This document shows, in pieces, positions 8,421-17,792 of a stretch of 64,000 bases of DNA. Each line of letters starts with the position of its first letter. Within the stretch, counting starts at the first letter, position 1. The notes under the pieces were generated by a model. It was not told where the DNA came from, did not search any database, and saw only the letters and a program-made list of their open reading frames with translations. Both the position numbers and the translations under genes were made by a program. The stretch covers positions 269,942 to 333,941 of the forward strand of contig JAHCHW010000006.1 of the NCBI GenBank assembly GCA_026129525.1. The letters are read 5' to 3'. The DNA comes from Chitinophagales bacterium (GTDB lineage Bacteria; Bacteroidota; Bacteroidia; Chitinophagales; LD1).

Positions 8421-10688
8421 ATGGCATTCGACATTGAAATGATTAAGAAGGTTTATGCAGAATTACCCTCAAAAATTGCTGCTGCTCGCCAATTGCTCAA
8501 CCGTCCCTTAACGCTCACCGAAAAGATTTTGTACGCGCATCTTCACTCTTCTCAAAAGTTGGAAGATTTCCAACGCGGCAAAAGTTATGTTGATTTTGCT
8601 CCTGACCGCGTAGCTATGCAGGACGCTACGGCACAAATGGCATTGTTGCAGTTTATGCAGGCGGGCAGACCGAAAGTAGCTGTGCCATCTACAGTTCACT
8701 GCGACCACTTGATTACAGCTAAAGACGGTTCGAAAACCGACTTGGCAGCTGCCACTTCAGGGAATAAAGAAGTGTATGATTTTCTTGCTTCTGTATCAAA
8801 TAAATACGGCATAGGTTTCTGGAAACCCGGTGCCGGTATCATTCACCAGATTGTGTTGGAAAACTACGCCTTCCCCGGTGGAATGATGATTGGTACTGAC
8901 AGCCACACAGTGAATGCGGGCGGTTTGGGTATGATTGCCATTGGTGTTGGTGGTGCCGATGCCTGCGATGTAATGGCTGGCTTGGCTTGGGAACTAAAAA
9001 TGCCGAAACTGATTGGTGTAAAACTGAAAGGAAAACTCAACGGCTGGACTTCGCCCAAAGATGTAATTCTGAAAGTGGCGGGAATATTAACCGTTAAAGG
9101 CGGAACAGGTGCAGTGGTGGAATATTTTGGCGAAGGTGCAGTAGCCATGAGTTGCACCGGCAAAGGAACCATCTGCAACATGGGCGCTGAAATTGGCGCT
9201 ACCACTTCTACTTTTGGTTACGATGAAAGCATGAGCCGCTATTTGAGCGCTACCGGTCGTGCCGATGTAGCCGCTGCCGCTGATGCAGTGAAAGAACATT
9301 TAACGGCTGACCCCGAAGTTTATGCCAATCCCGAAAAATATTTCGACCAGGTAATTGAAATTAATTTAAGTGAATTGGAACCGCATTTGAACGGACCATT
9401 TACTCCCGATTTGGCTACGCCAATTTCTAAAATGAAAGAAGCGGCTGCCGCCAACAACTGGCCTACGAAAGTAAGTGTGGGTTTAATTGGAAGCTGCACC
9501 AACTCTTCTTATGAAGATATTTCGCGCGCGGTTTCTTTAGCCAAACAAGTGGCGGAGAAAAACCTGAAAGCAAAAGCAGAGTTCAGCATTACTCCGGGCT
9601 CGGAACAAATTCGTTTTACCATTGAGCGCGATGGATTTATTGATACGTTCAACAAAATTGGCGCAACGGTTTACGCAAACGCCTGCGGACCTTGCATTGG
9701 GATGTGGGCGCGTGCCGGAGCTGATAAAAAAGAACGCAATACGATTGTACATTCCTTCAACCGCAACTTTGCTGCCCGCCAGGATGGAAATCCGAACACA
9801 CTCGCATTTGTCGGCTCACCGGAATTGACTACTGCCCTCGCTATTGCAGGCGATTTAACTTTCAACCCCATGACCGATACGCTCACCAATGAAAAAGGAG
9901 AGCAGGTAAAACTCGACCCGCCAACCGGTGATGAGTTGCCAACCAAAGGTTTTGCCGTAGAAGATGCGGGCTACATTGCCCCTGCTGCCGATGGAAGCGG
10001 AGTGGAAGTAAAAGTATCTCCTACTTCCGACCGTCTGCAACTACTCGCTCCTTTTGCACCATGGGAAGGAACTGATTTGAAAGGTTTGAAACTGCTGATT
10101 AAAGCAAAAGGCAAATGTACTACCGACCATATTTCGATGGCGGGACCGTGGCTGAAATACCGTGGACACTTAGATAACATCAGCAACAATATGCTGATTG
10201 GTGCAGTAAATTTCTTCAACGAAAAAACCAACTCCGTAAAAAATCAACTCACCGGTGAATACAACGAAGTGCCGAAAGTTCAACGCGCATATAAGGCAGC
10301 AGGCATTGGTTCAATAGTGGTGGGTGACGAAAACTACGGGGAAGGTTCAAGCCGCGAACATGCTGCTATGGAACCGCGCCACTTGGGTGTTCGCGCCATA
10401 CTCGTCAAGTCGTTTGCGCGTATTCACGAAACCAACTTGAAAAAGCAAGGAATGCTGGCGCTTACGTTTGTAAACAAAGACGATTACAACAAAGTGCAGG
10501 AAGATGATGTGATAGACATTCTCGGTCTTACTTCATTTGCTCCGGGCAAAAACCTGACGATTCAACTGACACATAAAGACGGCTCTACCGAAAGCTTTGA
10601 AGTAGCTCATACATACAACGAACAACAGGTAGAATGGTTTAAAGCCGGTGGCGCGCTGAATATTATCAGAGCGAGTGTGGCGAAGTAG
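8421..10688 (+). CDS. acnA: Aconitate hydratase
   Basis: Converts citrate to isocitrate in the TCA cycle using a [4Fe-4S] cluster. The 755-residue length and sequence resemble the mitochondrial-type enzyme common in Bacteroidota. Cluster ligands are visible as [10 protein letters not shown] (Cys about 359) and ACGPCIGMW (Cys about 422 and 425). The C-terminal swivel domain carries the conserved [15 protein letters not shown]. Transcribed alone; a promoter element is at 8356 and two hairpins follow the stop. Confidence 0.97.
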   Translation: MAFDIEMIKKVYAELPSKIAAARQLLNRPLTLTEKILYAHLHSSQKLEDFQRGKSYVDFAPDRVAMQDATAQMALLQFMQAGRPKVAVPSTVHCDHLITAKDGSKTDLAAATSGNKEVYDFLASVSNKYGIGFWKPGAGIIHQIVLENYAFPGGMMIGTDSHTVNAGGLGMIAIGVGGADACDVMAGLAWELKMPKLIGVKLKGKLNGWTSPKDVILKVAGILTVKGGTGAVVEYFGEGAVAMSCTGKGTICNMGAEIGATTSTFGYDESMSRYLSATGRADVAAAADAVKEHLTADPEVYANPEKYFDQVIEINLSELEPHLNGPFTPDLATPISKMKEAAAANNWPTKVSVGLIGSCTNSSYEDISRAVSLAKQVAEKNLKAKAEFSITPGSEQIRFTIERDGFIDTFNKIGATVYANACGPCIGMWARAGADKKERNTIVHSFNRNFAARQDGNPNTLAFVGSPELTTALAIAGDLTFNPMTDTLTNEKGEQVKLDPPTGDELPTKGFAVEDAGYIAPAADGSGVEVKVSPTSDRLQLLAPFAPWEGTDLKGLKLLIKAKGKCTTDHISMAGPWLKYRGHLDNISNNMLIGAVNFFNEKTNSVKNQLTGEYNEVPKVQRAYKAAGIGSIVVGDENYGEGSSREHAAMEPRHLGVRAILVKSFARIHETNLKKQGMLALTFVNKDDYNKVQEDDVIDILGLTSFAPGKNLTIQLTHKDGSTESFEVAHTYNEQQVEWFKAGGALNIIRASVAK

Positions 10689-10698
10689 AATCAAACTA

Positions 10699-10735
10699 CC
10701 GGAAGTTCCACTTTGCTGAAAAGTGGAACTTCCGG
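10699..10735. terminator. Long perfect hairpin after acnA
   Basis: Perfect 16-base arms (10699-10714 and 10720-10735, starting CCGGAAGTTCC) with a 5-base loop. No U-run follows directly; a second hairpin with a T-run comes 8 bases later. It sits between the convergent acnA and 10788-11654 genes, so it probably helps end transcription or protect mRNA 3' ends from both sides. Confidence 0.75.
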
Positions 10736-10743
10736 CAAATACC

Positions 10744-10763
10744 AAAAGCCCTTTTGGGCTTTT
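10744..10763. terminator. Rho-independent terminator of acnA, likely bidirectional
   Basis: AAAAGCCC (10744-10751), loop TTTT, GGGCTTTT (10756-10763). The A-run on one side and T-run on the other allow it to serve both convergent genes. Confidence 0.8.
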
Positions 10764-10787
10764 CTACTTTGATGGTTATTGAATTAC

Positions 10788-11654
10788 TTACTTAGCCATT
10801 GACCACATTTCGCCAAATGGAACTTTTACCGTTGCTATAGGAAGTACAGTTTCTTCGCCCGCTGTGTTTATTGCTTTTACGCGGTAGTAAGTTAAGTTGC
10901 TGTTAATTTTTGTATCGGTGTAATTCATGGCAACATCGCTATCGTTGTTTACCTTGCTAATCATATCTACCAAGGTAAAAGATTTGCCGTCATGGCTTTT
11001 TTCAATTGAGAAAAGGCTAACCGCAATTTTTGAAGGATTGGTAACATTCAACACCACACTGTTTTCGCTAATGGTTGCTTCTAAACCAAGCGCAGATACT
11101 TCTGCGGTATTACTGTTTTCAATTGCATTGCCATAAAACACTTTTACATCACTTCCAAACTTGGCTGAAGGTGAAGTAGTAATATTGTTATTGATAAAAT
11201 AAGCGCCACCGTTTCCTTTGGCATTGCCGCCATAGTTTTGCATGTTGTTGCCGGCTACTACATTGCTGCTGTTATCCATTGAGCCTCTGTTTTCAATATC
11301 CAACATGGCTTCCATTATCAGATTGTTTTCAATTGTTCCCTCATTGATAATGCGCTTCATAACGGTGTTGCCGTTGTTTACAAACGTTCCGTTTTTAGTA
11401 ACAACTAAATCTTTCATGCCCACCATGCTGGCTCCTTTTTCTACTTTCAAAACGCCTTCTACCAAAACAGGATTGGTAACTGTAACCTGACCGGTTATTA
11501 TTACCACATCGCCCGCTTTTACAGTGTTTCCGGCATAGTCTCCGTTCCATGTGTTGGCATCGTTCCATTTGCCCGAACCAAGTGTATAGGTTTTAGCTTG
11601 AGTATTGAAACTCAGTAAGATTGCTGCTGACAGGAGGGTGTAAAGTTTTTTCAT
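10788..11654 (-). CDS. Secreted hypothetical protein, G8/parallel-repeat-like
   Basis: Starting at MKKLYTLLSAAILL (ATG at 11654-11652), which begins a clear signal peptide ending near NTQA; a longer frame to 11705 adds 17 residues and hides the signal. The 288-residue chain has GSGKWNDANTWNGDYAG near the mature N-terminus, the start typical of G8-type or beta-helix surface domains in Bacteroidota. A stretch of short Asn/Gly-rich beta repeats (NEGTIENN, IENRGSM) follows. The C-terminal part resembles an FN3-like fold with YYRVKAINTAGEE. No T9SS sorting domain is obvious. Probably a cell-surface or periplasmic structural protein of unknown role. Confidence 0.75.
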   Translation of the reverse strand: MKKLYTLLSAAILLSFNTQAKTYTLGSGKWNDANTWNGDYAGNTVKAGDVVIITGQVTVTNPVLVEGVLKVEKGASMVGMKDLVVTKNGTFVNNGNTVMKRIINEGTIENNLIMEAMLDIENRGSMDNSSNVVAGNNMQNYGGNAKGNGGAYFINNNITTSPSAKFGSDVKVFYGNAIENSNTAEVSALGLEATISENSVVLNVTNPSKIAVSLFSIEKSHDGKSFTLVDMISKVNNDSDVAMNYTDTKINSNLTYYRVKAINTAGEETVLPIATVKVPFGEMWSMAK

Positions 11655-11785
11655 TTTGCTTTCCTTTTCAATTCGGTTATCCTGCTTTACGCCAAAAACC
11701 GACAAATTGTTACAGATTATGCCCTTATTAAAGCATATAATTCCATCCTAACACCACTTTCGGAATATTTTTAGTTTCACCAATT

Positions 11786-13678
11786 ATGAAGCAGATAAGC
11801 ACTTTTGAAGACTATCTACAGCAGTATCAACTAAGTATTGAGGAACCTGAAGCATTTTGGGCAGAAGTAGCTGATGATTTTGTTTGGAGTAAAAAATGGG
11901 CAAGTGTTTTAGAATGGAATTTTGCCGAGCCATCAGTTAAGTGGTTTTCGGGAGCTTTTACAAATCTGTCTGAAAACTGCATAGACAGACACTTGGAAAC
12001 ACGTGGCAACCAAACTGCAATTATTTGGGAGCCAAACGACCCAAACGAGTCATTCAAAACCCTTACATATAAAGAACTCCATACCGAAGTATGCCGTTTT
12101 GCCAATGTTTTAAAAAACCTTGGCGTAAAGCAAGGCGACCGTGTGTGCATTTACCTGCCCATGATTCCCGAAGCCGCCATAGCCATGCTGGCATGTGCCC
12201 GTATTGGAGCAATACATTCGGTGGTGTTTGCAGGTTTCTCATCTTCCTCACTTAGCGACCGTATTAACGATAGCCAATGCCTTCTACTTATTACAGCCGA
12301 TGCTGTTTACCGTGGAGAGAAAAAGATTGACCTCAAGAAAATTGCCGATGATGCGCTTACACAAACCCCTTCCATCAAAAACTGTATCGTTTATAATCAT
12401 CGAAATACGGAGATTTCGATGTTGCCGGAGCGAGACCTTTGGTGGCATAATTTGGTAAAGGATGTTTCTGCCGAATGTCCTCCGTTGCAAGTGGAAGCGG
12501 AAACTCCATTGTTTATTCTTTACACATCCGGTTCAACCGGTAAACCCAAAGGAGTGTTGCACACTACGGCAGGCTACATGGTTTATGCCGGCTACACATT
12601 TCTTAACGTGTTCAATTATCGCGAAGGTGAAGTGTTTTTCTGCACGGCTGATGTAGGTTGGGTTACAGGGCATTCGTATTTAGTTTACGGGCCATTGCTT
12701 AATGGCGCAACTACCATTATGTTCGAAGGTATTCCTACTTACCCTGATCATGGGCGTTTTTGGGATGTGGTGGATAAGCACCGAGTAAACATATTTTATA
12801 CAGCACCAACTGCCATTCGTTCGCTCGAAACTTATGGTACAGCTATTTTTAAGACCAAAGACCTTTCATCGCTACGTGTTCTGGGCACAGTAGGCGAACC
12901 CATTAACGAAGAAGCTTGGCATTGGTATCACCAGAATGTTGGTAAAGAGCAATGCCCTATTGTAGATACGTGGTGGCAAACCGAAACAGGCGGTATTCTC
13001 ATTTCTCCAATAGCCGGTGTAACTCCGCTTAAGCCTTCCTTTGCCACATTACCTTTACCGGGTGTTCAACCGGCTTTACTTGATTCGGATGGAATAGAAA
13101 TTAGCGGCAATAGTGTTGAAGGCAATCTCTGTATAAAATTTCCGTGGCCCGGCATGTCGCGCACAGTATATGGCAACCATGAGCGTTTCCGCCAAACTTA
13201 TTTCAGCGCTTATATGGGTTATTATTTCACAGGTGACGGATGCAGGCGCGATGAAAACGGTTACTACAGAATTACAGGCAGGGTAGATGATGTTATCAAT
13301 GTATCGGGACACCGTATAGGGACCGGAGAAATTGAAGATGCCATTGACGAGCATCAATCAGTAATTGAAACGGCAGTAGTTGGATTTCCGCACGATGTTA
13401 AAGGACAGGGACTTTATGCTTTTGTAATTTGTACAGGAAAAATTGAAGATGAGGAGGTGCTTCGAACAGAAATAAAAGCCATGGTATCAGAAAAGATTGG
13501 TTCGTTTGCGCGACCGGACAAGATACAAGTGGTGCCCGGATTGCCCAAAACACGCAGTGGTAAAATAATGCGAAGAATACTGCGAAAAATTGCAGAAGGC
13601 GATACGGGGAATTTGGGAGATACTACCACATTGCTAGACCCATTGGTGGTGGAGGCAATTAAGAACGGAGCACTATAA
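11786..13678 (+). CDS. acs: Acetyl-CoA synthetase (AMP-forming)
   Basis: Activates acetate to acetyl-CoA through acetyl-AMP. At 630 residues it has the family length. Signatures: the P-loop YTSGSTGKPKGVLHT, the acyl-adenylate motif DTWWQTETGG, the hinge region GRVDDVINVSGHRIGT, and the C-terminal PKTRSGKIMRR, whose Lys is the usual acetylation-regulated residue. Single-gene unit ended by the hairpin at 13683-13712. Together with aconitase and acyl-CoA dehydrogenase nearby it reflects ordinary aerobic carbon metabolism. Confidence 0.96.
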   Translation: MKQISTFEDYLQQYQLSIEEPEAFWAEVADDFVWSKKWASVLEWNFAEPSVKWFSGAFTNLSENCIDRHLETRGNQTAIIWEPNDPNESFKTLTYKELHTEVCRFANVLKNLGVKQGDRVCIYLPMIPEAAIAMLACARIGAIHSVVFAGFSSSSLSDRINDSQCLLLITADAVYRGEKKIDLKKIADDALTQTPSIKNCIVYNHRNTEISMLPERDLWWHNLVKDVSAECPPLQVEAETPLFILYTSGSTGKPKGVLHTTAGYMVYAGYTFLNVFNYREGEVFFCTADVGWVTGHSYLVYGPLLNGATTIMFEGIPTYPDHGRFWDVVDKHRVNIFYTAPTAIRSLETYGTAIFKTKDLSSLRVLGTVGEPINEEAWHWYHQNVGKEQCPIVDTWWQTETGGILISPIAGVTPLKPSFATLPLPGVQPALLDSDGIEISGNSVEGNLCIKFPWPGMSRTVYGNHERFRQTYFSAYMGYYFTGDGCRRDENGYYRITGRVDDVINVSGHRIGTGEIEDAIDEHQSVIETAVVGFPHDVKGQGLYAFVICTGKIEDEEVLRTEIKAMVSEKIGSFARPDKIQVVPGLPKTRSGKIMRRILRKIAEGDTGNLGDTTTLLDPLVVEAIKNGAL

Positions 13679-13682
13679 TAAT

Positions 13683-13712
13683 AAAAAAGCCCCGCTAACG
13701 CAGGGCTTTTTT
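13683..13712. terminator. Rho-independent terminator between acs and the lipoprotein gene
   Basis: AAAAAAGCCC (13683-13692) pairs with GGGCTTTTTT (13703-13712) around a 10-base loop. The symmetrical A and T runs suit both convergent genes. Confidence 0.85.
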
Positions 13713-13737
13713 AGTTAAGCTTTCGCTTACCGATTTA

Positions 13738-13932
13738 CTATTGTGCAGGAGCAGCAGCAGTTGAATCAGTAGGTGTGGCTTCAGCAGGTGCTGTAGTTTC
13801 AGCAGCCGCGTCAGTTGTAGCTTCAGTAGTAGTTTCTGTAGTTGTTTCAGTAGTTGTTTCAGCAGGCTTGTTATCACATGCAGAAAGTACCACTACAGAA
13901 GCGGCAACGAAAGCGAAAAATACCTTTTTCAT
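13738..13932 (-). CDS. Small Thr/Glu/Ala-rich lipoprotein
   Basis: 64 residues. MKKVFFAFVAASVVVLSAC is a type II signal peptide with lipobox LSAC, lipidated at Cys19. The mature chain is only about 45 residues of low complexity, with ETTT units repeated three times and then AETTAPAEATPTDST. The DNA behind the repeats is an imperfect 12-base tandem repeat (about 13825-13866) that could vary in copy number. Such short disordered lipoproteins are common in Bacteroidota and have no known function. Confidence 0.75.
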   Translation of the reverse strand: MKKVFFAFVAASVVVLSACDNKPAETTTETTTETTTEATTDAAAETTAPAEATPTDSTAAAPAQ

Positions 13933-14121
13933 TTTTTGTTTTAGTTTAAGGTTAATTAATTGACGGGCAAAAATATATTTTATAGTTTGGGTTTTCCAAA
14001 TTTTCTTAAAAAATGTTTTAAGCTAACTTTTTGAGGCTCAAAGTTTACCTTATCCAAGCTTCCAAAGATACATGTCTGGTATCAACGAAGTTGCTCCCCT
14101 CAAATAATTTTAAGTGCAGTA

Positions 14122-14152
14122 TTTGCAACTCTGTTGATAAAATCTATATTTG
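14122..14152 (+). promoter_or_regulatory. Promoter of the infA-rplQ operon
   Basis: TTTG (14122-14125), 19-base spacer, TATATTTG (14145-14152), a near-ideal Bacteroidota promoter 63 bases before infA. The spacer (AACTCTGTTGATAAAATC) is nearly the same as that of the rpsC operon promoter at 25971. Confidence 0.85.
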
Positions 14153-14214
14153 CGTCCCCTTTTATGAAGGTTAGTGTAAAAAAGCACTTAAAATCATAAG
14201 AATTAGGGAGTTAA

Positions 14215-14433
14215 ATGGCTAAACAAGACCTGATAAAACAAGACGGAATAATCACAGAAGCGTTAAGCAATGCGATGTTTCGGGTAAAGTTGGAGAACGG
14301 GCATGAAATAATTGCTCATATATCGGGAAAGATGAGGATGCACTACATTAAAATTCTGCCTGGTGATAAAGTGCAGATAGAAATGAGTCCTTATGATTTA
14401 AACAAAGGAAGAATAACATTCAGATACAAGTAA
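14215..14433 (+). CDS. infA: Translation initiation factor IF-1
   Basis: A 72-residue OB-fold protein that binds the 30S A site during initiation. The sequence carries the family core ([20 protein letters not shown], then RITFRYK at the end). First gene of the alpha ribosomal operon. In most Bacteroidota it follows secY and map; here it has its own promoter, so the cluster is cut at this point. Confidence 0.97.
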   Translation: MAKQDLIKQDGIITEALSNAMFRVKLENGHEIIAHISGKMRMHYIKILPGDKVQIEMSPYDLNKGRITFRYK

Positions 14434-14452
14434 TACCAGAAATTTCAACGTC

Positions 14453-14569
14453 ATGAAAGTAAGAGCATCGGTTAAGAAAAGAAGTGCGGACTGCAAAATT
14501 GTAAGACGCAAGGGTGTTGTGTACGTTATTAATAAGAAGAACCCCAAGTTCAAACAACGTCAGGGATAA
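14453..14569 (+). CDS. rpmJ: 50S ribosomal protein L36
   Basis: A 38-residue protein starting [15 protein letters not shown] and ending KFKQRQG, 19 bases after infA. The zinc-ribbon ligands of canonical L36 (three Cys and one His) are reduced to a single Cys14, so this is a C-minus type L36 that should not bind zinc; this form is usual in Bacteroidota. Confidence 0.95.
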   Translation: MKVRASVKKRSADCKIVRRKGVVYVINKKNPKFKQRQG

Positions 14570-14596
14570 TCATTCACTACAAAGAATAAATAAAGA

Positions 14597-14974
14597 ATGG
14601 CACGTATAGCAGGTATAGACCTTCCTAAAAACAAAAGAGGCGCAATTGCCCTTACTTACATTTACGGTATTGGCAGAACAACCGCGGCTAAAATTTTAAC
14701 CAGCAACGGTATTGATCTAAATACCAAGGTAAAAGATTGGAGTGACGAGCAGATTAATGGAATTATTCAGTATTTGGGAAGCAATTTGAAAGTTGAGGGT
14801 GAATTACGAGGAGAAGTGCAGCAAAATATTAAGCGCCTACAGGATATAGGTAGTTATCGCGGTATCCGCCACCGTAAAGGATTACCTGTTCGCGGTCAAC
14901 GAACCAAAACCAATTCGAGAACAAGAAAAGGTAAGCGTAAAACAGTTGCCAATAAGAAAATGGTAACCAAGTAA
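14597..14974 (+). CDS. rpsM: 30S ribosomal protein S13
   Basis: 125 residues of normal length, starting [20 protein letters not shown]. The basic C-terminal tail has the conserved [19 protein letters not shown], which contacts tRNA and 16S rRNA in the 30S head. Third gene of the infA operon. Confidence 0.97.
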   Translation: MARIAGIDLPKNKRGAIALTYIYGIGRTTAAKILTSNGIDLNTKVKDWSDEQINGIIQYLGSNLKVEGELRGEVQQNIKRLQDIGSYRGIRHRKGLPVRGQRTKTNSRTRKGKRKTVANKKMVTK

Positions 14975-15008
14975 TAAATAGTAAAGGCAACACAAACACA
15001 AAGCACAA

Positions 15009-15425
15009 ATGGCTAAACAACAACAACAGCAACAATCGGCAGTTGCAAAAGCTAAAGCGAAGAAAAGAGTAGTGAAAGTGGACAGCGAAGGAAAAGTTTT
15101 CCTGAACGCTACGTTCAATAACATCATAATCACCTTTACAAACATGTTGGGGCAAACCATCAGTTGGAGCTCTGCCGGTAAAGTTGGTTTTCGCGGCTCT
15201 AAAAAGAACACACCTTATGCGGCTCAAATGGCAGCAGCCGAGGCAGCTAAAGTTGCCCACGATGCAGGCTTAAGAAAAGTGGAAGTATTTGTAAAGGGAC
15301 CCGGTGCCGGACGCGAGTCTGCCATCAGAACTATTTACGGAAGCGGTATTGAGGTAACCGTTATAAACGATACTACACCGATACCACACAATGGTTGCCG
15401 TCCTCCTAAAAGAAGAAGAGTTTAA
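15009..15425 (+). CDS. rpsK: 30S ribosomal protein S11
   Basis: 138 residues; platform protein of the 30S subunit. The N-terminal 25 residues are a Gln/Lys-rich extension (a run of seven Gln near residue 4). The conserved core includes [10 protein letters not shown] and the C-terminal signature [18 protein letters not shown]. Follows rpsM by 34 bases. Confidence 0.97.
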   Translation: MAKQQQQQQSAVAKAKAKKRVVKVDSEGKVFLNATFNNIIITFTNMLGQTISWSSAGKVGFRGSKKNTPYAAQMAAAEAAKVAHDAGLRKVEVFVKGPGAGRESAIRTIYGSGIEVTVINDTTPIPHNGCRPPKRRRV

Positions 15426-15457
15426 AAAGAATTATCAAATTTCCATAATAAGCAGTA

Positions 15458-16063
15458 ATGGCAAGATATACAGGACCTACTACTAAAATAGCCCGCAAAT
15501 TCGGAGATGCTATCTTCGGAACCGATAAGTATTTCGATAAAAGAAATTATCCTCCGGGGCAACATGGTATTGCCAAAAAGAGAAAGACACAGTCGGAGTA
15601 TGCTGTTCAGCTAAAGGAAAAGCAGAAAGCAAAATACACCTACGGTTTGTTGGAGCGTCAGTTCCGCAATTTGTTCGAGAAAGCCTCACGCAAAAAAGGC
15701 ATTACAGGCGAAAACCTTTTAAAAATGCTGGAAGGGCGCTTAGATAACACTGTTTACCGTTTAGGTTTTGCCGCTTCTCGTGCACAGGCTCGACAGTTGG
15801 TTACGCATAAGCACGTAAGCGTAAACGGACACATAGTGAATGTACCTTCCTTTCTTTTAAAGCCCGGTGATAAAGTTGCATTGCGCGAGCGTTCAAAAAA
15901 CTTAGATGTAGTTCGCGAAGCACTTGGCAAACGAGGTAAGAAATTTAACTGGTTAGTATTGGATGAAAAAGCGGTAGAAGGAACTTTTGTTGATTTTCCT
16001 GAAAGAGACCAAATACCCGAAAACATCAACGAGCAGTTGATTGTAGAATTATACAGCAAGTAA
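15458..16063 (+). CDS. rpsD: 30S ribosomal protein S4
   Basis: 201 residues; primary 16S-binding assembly protein. It starts [17 protein letters not shown] and contains the S4 RNA-binding domain ([20 protein letters not shown], then [14 protein letters not shown]). S4 acts in many bacteria as translational repressor of its own operon; no leader target is evident here. Standard position before rpoA. Confidence 0.97.
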   Translation: MARYTGPTTKIARKFGDAIFGTDKYFDKRNYPPGQHGIAKKRKTQSEYAVQLKEKQKAKYTYGLLERQFRNLFEKASRKKGITGENLLKMLEGRLDNTVYRLGFAASRAQARQLVTHKHVSVNGHIVNVPSFLLKPGDKVALRERSKNLDVVREALGKRGKKFNWLVLDEKAVEGTFVDFPERDQIPENINEQLIVELYSK

Positions 16064-16133
16064 ACAGCCTGATGCCGGATAACCGGCATTCGGTTTTTGG
16101 AAAAGAATCAAAAACAAAATCAATAAATAAACT

Positions 16134-17123
16134 ATGGCACTGTTAACTTTTCAGAAACCCGATAAGATTACGCTTCAGAAAGCAACCGATTTTGAAGGTA
16201 CGTTTGAGTTTAAGCCTTTGGAACCCGGCTTTGGTGTAACTATCGGCAATGCACTTCGCAGAGTACTGCTTTCTTCGTTAGAAGGATACGCTGTGAGCGG
16301 TATTAAAATTTCGGGTGTTGACCACGAGTTTTCGACCATTAAAGGTGTATTGGAAGATGTAACCGAAATAGTTCTTAACCTTAAGCAGGTGCGCCTTAAA
16401 AAGGTAATGGACGATGAAACCAGTGCCGATAAAATTTACATTGCCCTTAAAAATCAAGGACAATTTAAGGCAGAACATATTGAAAAACACACCAACGTTT
16501 ATCAGGTAATGAATCCTGATTTGGTTATCTGCAACATGGAAGGAAACGTAAATCTGGAGATTGAACTTTCTATTTCAAAAGGACGCGGATACGTTCCTGC
16601 CGATGAAAATTCGAAAGAGCACCCCATAGGGTTTATTCCAATTGATGCTATTTACACGCCTATCAAAAATGTGAAATACAGCGTAGAACCTTTCCGTGTT
16701 GAGCAGCGTGTTGACTTCGAAAAGTTGGTTTTGGAAGTTTCTACCGATGGCACTATTCATCCCGAAGAAGCGGTTAAAGAAGCATCGCGTGTGCTTATTC
16801 AGCACTTGATGCTTATTACCGATGAACATATTTCGTTCGATTCTCCGGCATCATCTGAAACCGAAATGGTAGATGAGCATGTGTTGCATATGCGTAAATT
16901 GTTGAAGACCCCGTTGGAAGATATGGATCTTTCGGTTCGCGCTTTCAACTGTTTGAAGGCTGCCAAAATCAATTCTTTGGAAGAACTGGTGCAGTTTAAT
17001 ACAAACGACCTGTTGAAGTTCCGCAACTTCGGTAAAAAATCGCTAGTGGAAATTGAAGCGCTGTTGCATGAAAAGGGATTGAGCTTTGGTATGGATTTGA
17101 GCAAATTCAAATTAGACGAGTAA
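16134..17123 (+). CDS. rpoA: RNA polymerase alpha subunit
   Basis: 329 residues. The N-terminal dimerisation domain holds [20 protein letters not shown], and the C-terminal domain that contacts UP elements and regulators holds [18 protein letters not shown] and [15 protein letters not shown]. Encoded between rpsD and rplQ in the usual alpha operon order. Confidence 0.98.
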   Translation: MALLTFQKPDKITLQKATDFEGTFEFKPLEPGFGVTIGNALRRVLLSSLEGYAVSGIKISGVDHEFSTIKGVLEDVTEIVLNLKQVRLKKVMDDETSADKIYIALKNQGQFKAEHIEKHTNVYQVMNPDLVICNMEGNVNLEIELSISKGRGYVPADENSKEHPIGFIPIDAIYTPIKNVKYSVEPFRVEQRVDFEKLVLEVSTDGTIHPEEAVKEASRVLIQHLMLITDEHISFDSPASSETEMVDEHVLHMRKLLKTPLEDMDLSVRAFNCLKAAKINSLEELVQFNTNDLLKFRNFGKKSLVEIEALLHEKGLSFGMDLSKFKLDE

Positions 17124-17160
17124 TTGTAATCAGTTTTTAGAATTGTATAAAGATTAAGAA

Positions 17161-17655
17161 ATGAGACACGGAGATAAGGTTAATAACCTCGGCAGAAAAA
17201 CCGCTCACCGCCATGCTTTGTTGAGCAATTTGGCATCATCGCTTATTGAGCACAAACGCATTTTTACTACGGTTGCCAAGGCTAAAGCATTGCGTGTGTT
17301 TGTGGAGCCTTTGATTAACAGAAGCAAAGACAACACTACACATAACAGACGCGTAGTGTTCAGCTATTTGCAAAACAAAGAATCCATTAAGGAACTGTTT
17401 GGTGTAATTGGTGCTAAAGTTGCCGACCGCCCAGGTGGTTATACCCGCATCGTAAAAACAGGATTCCGCCCCGGTGATGCTGCTGAAATGGCACTGATTG
17501 AACTGGTTGACTTTAACGATACCTACACACAAAACAAAAACACAGCTAAAGAAGCTGCTCCGAAGAAGAAAACCAGAAGAGCAGGTGGTGCAAAGAAAAC
17601 TGCTAAAAAAGCAGAGGATACCACAACTGCTGCCGAAGGCGGTGCTGAAGAGTAA
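17161..17655 (+). CDS. rplQ: 50S ribosomal protein L17
   Basis: 164 residues. The conserved core ([20 protein letters not shown] onward, [20 protein letters not shown]) covers about 120 residues. It is followed by a Lys/Ala/Glu-rich low-complexity extension of about 40 residues, common in Bacteroidota L17. Last gene of the operon, followed by a terminator. Confidence 0.97.
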   Translation: MRHGDKVNNLGRKTAHRHALLSNLASSLIEHKRIFTTVAKAKALRVFVEPLINRSKDNTTHNRRVVFSYLQNKESIKELFGVIGAKVADRPGGYTRIVKTGFRPGDAAEMALIELVDFNDTYTQNKNTAKEAAPKKKTRRAGGAKKTAKKAEDTTTAAEGGAEE

Positions 17656-17681
17656 CAAACTTCCATCATCACATAAAAAGG

Positions 17682-17708
17682 ACCCACTGAGTTTTCAGTG
17701 GGTTTTTT
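17682..17708 (+). terminator. Terminator of the infA-rplQ operon
   Basis: ACCCACTGA (17682-17690), loop GTTT, TCAGTGGGT (17695-17703) and then a T-run. Confidence 0.9.
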
Positions 17709-17792
17709 GTTTTCATTACGCACATACCCTGCGCGCTGCTTTGTTTTATTTGCTGCCGGTAATTTCGTTTACGCTAATTCTTAATTTGCCGT

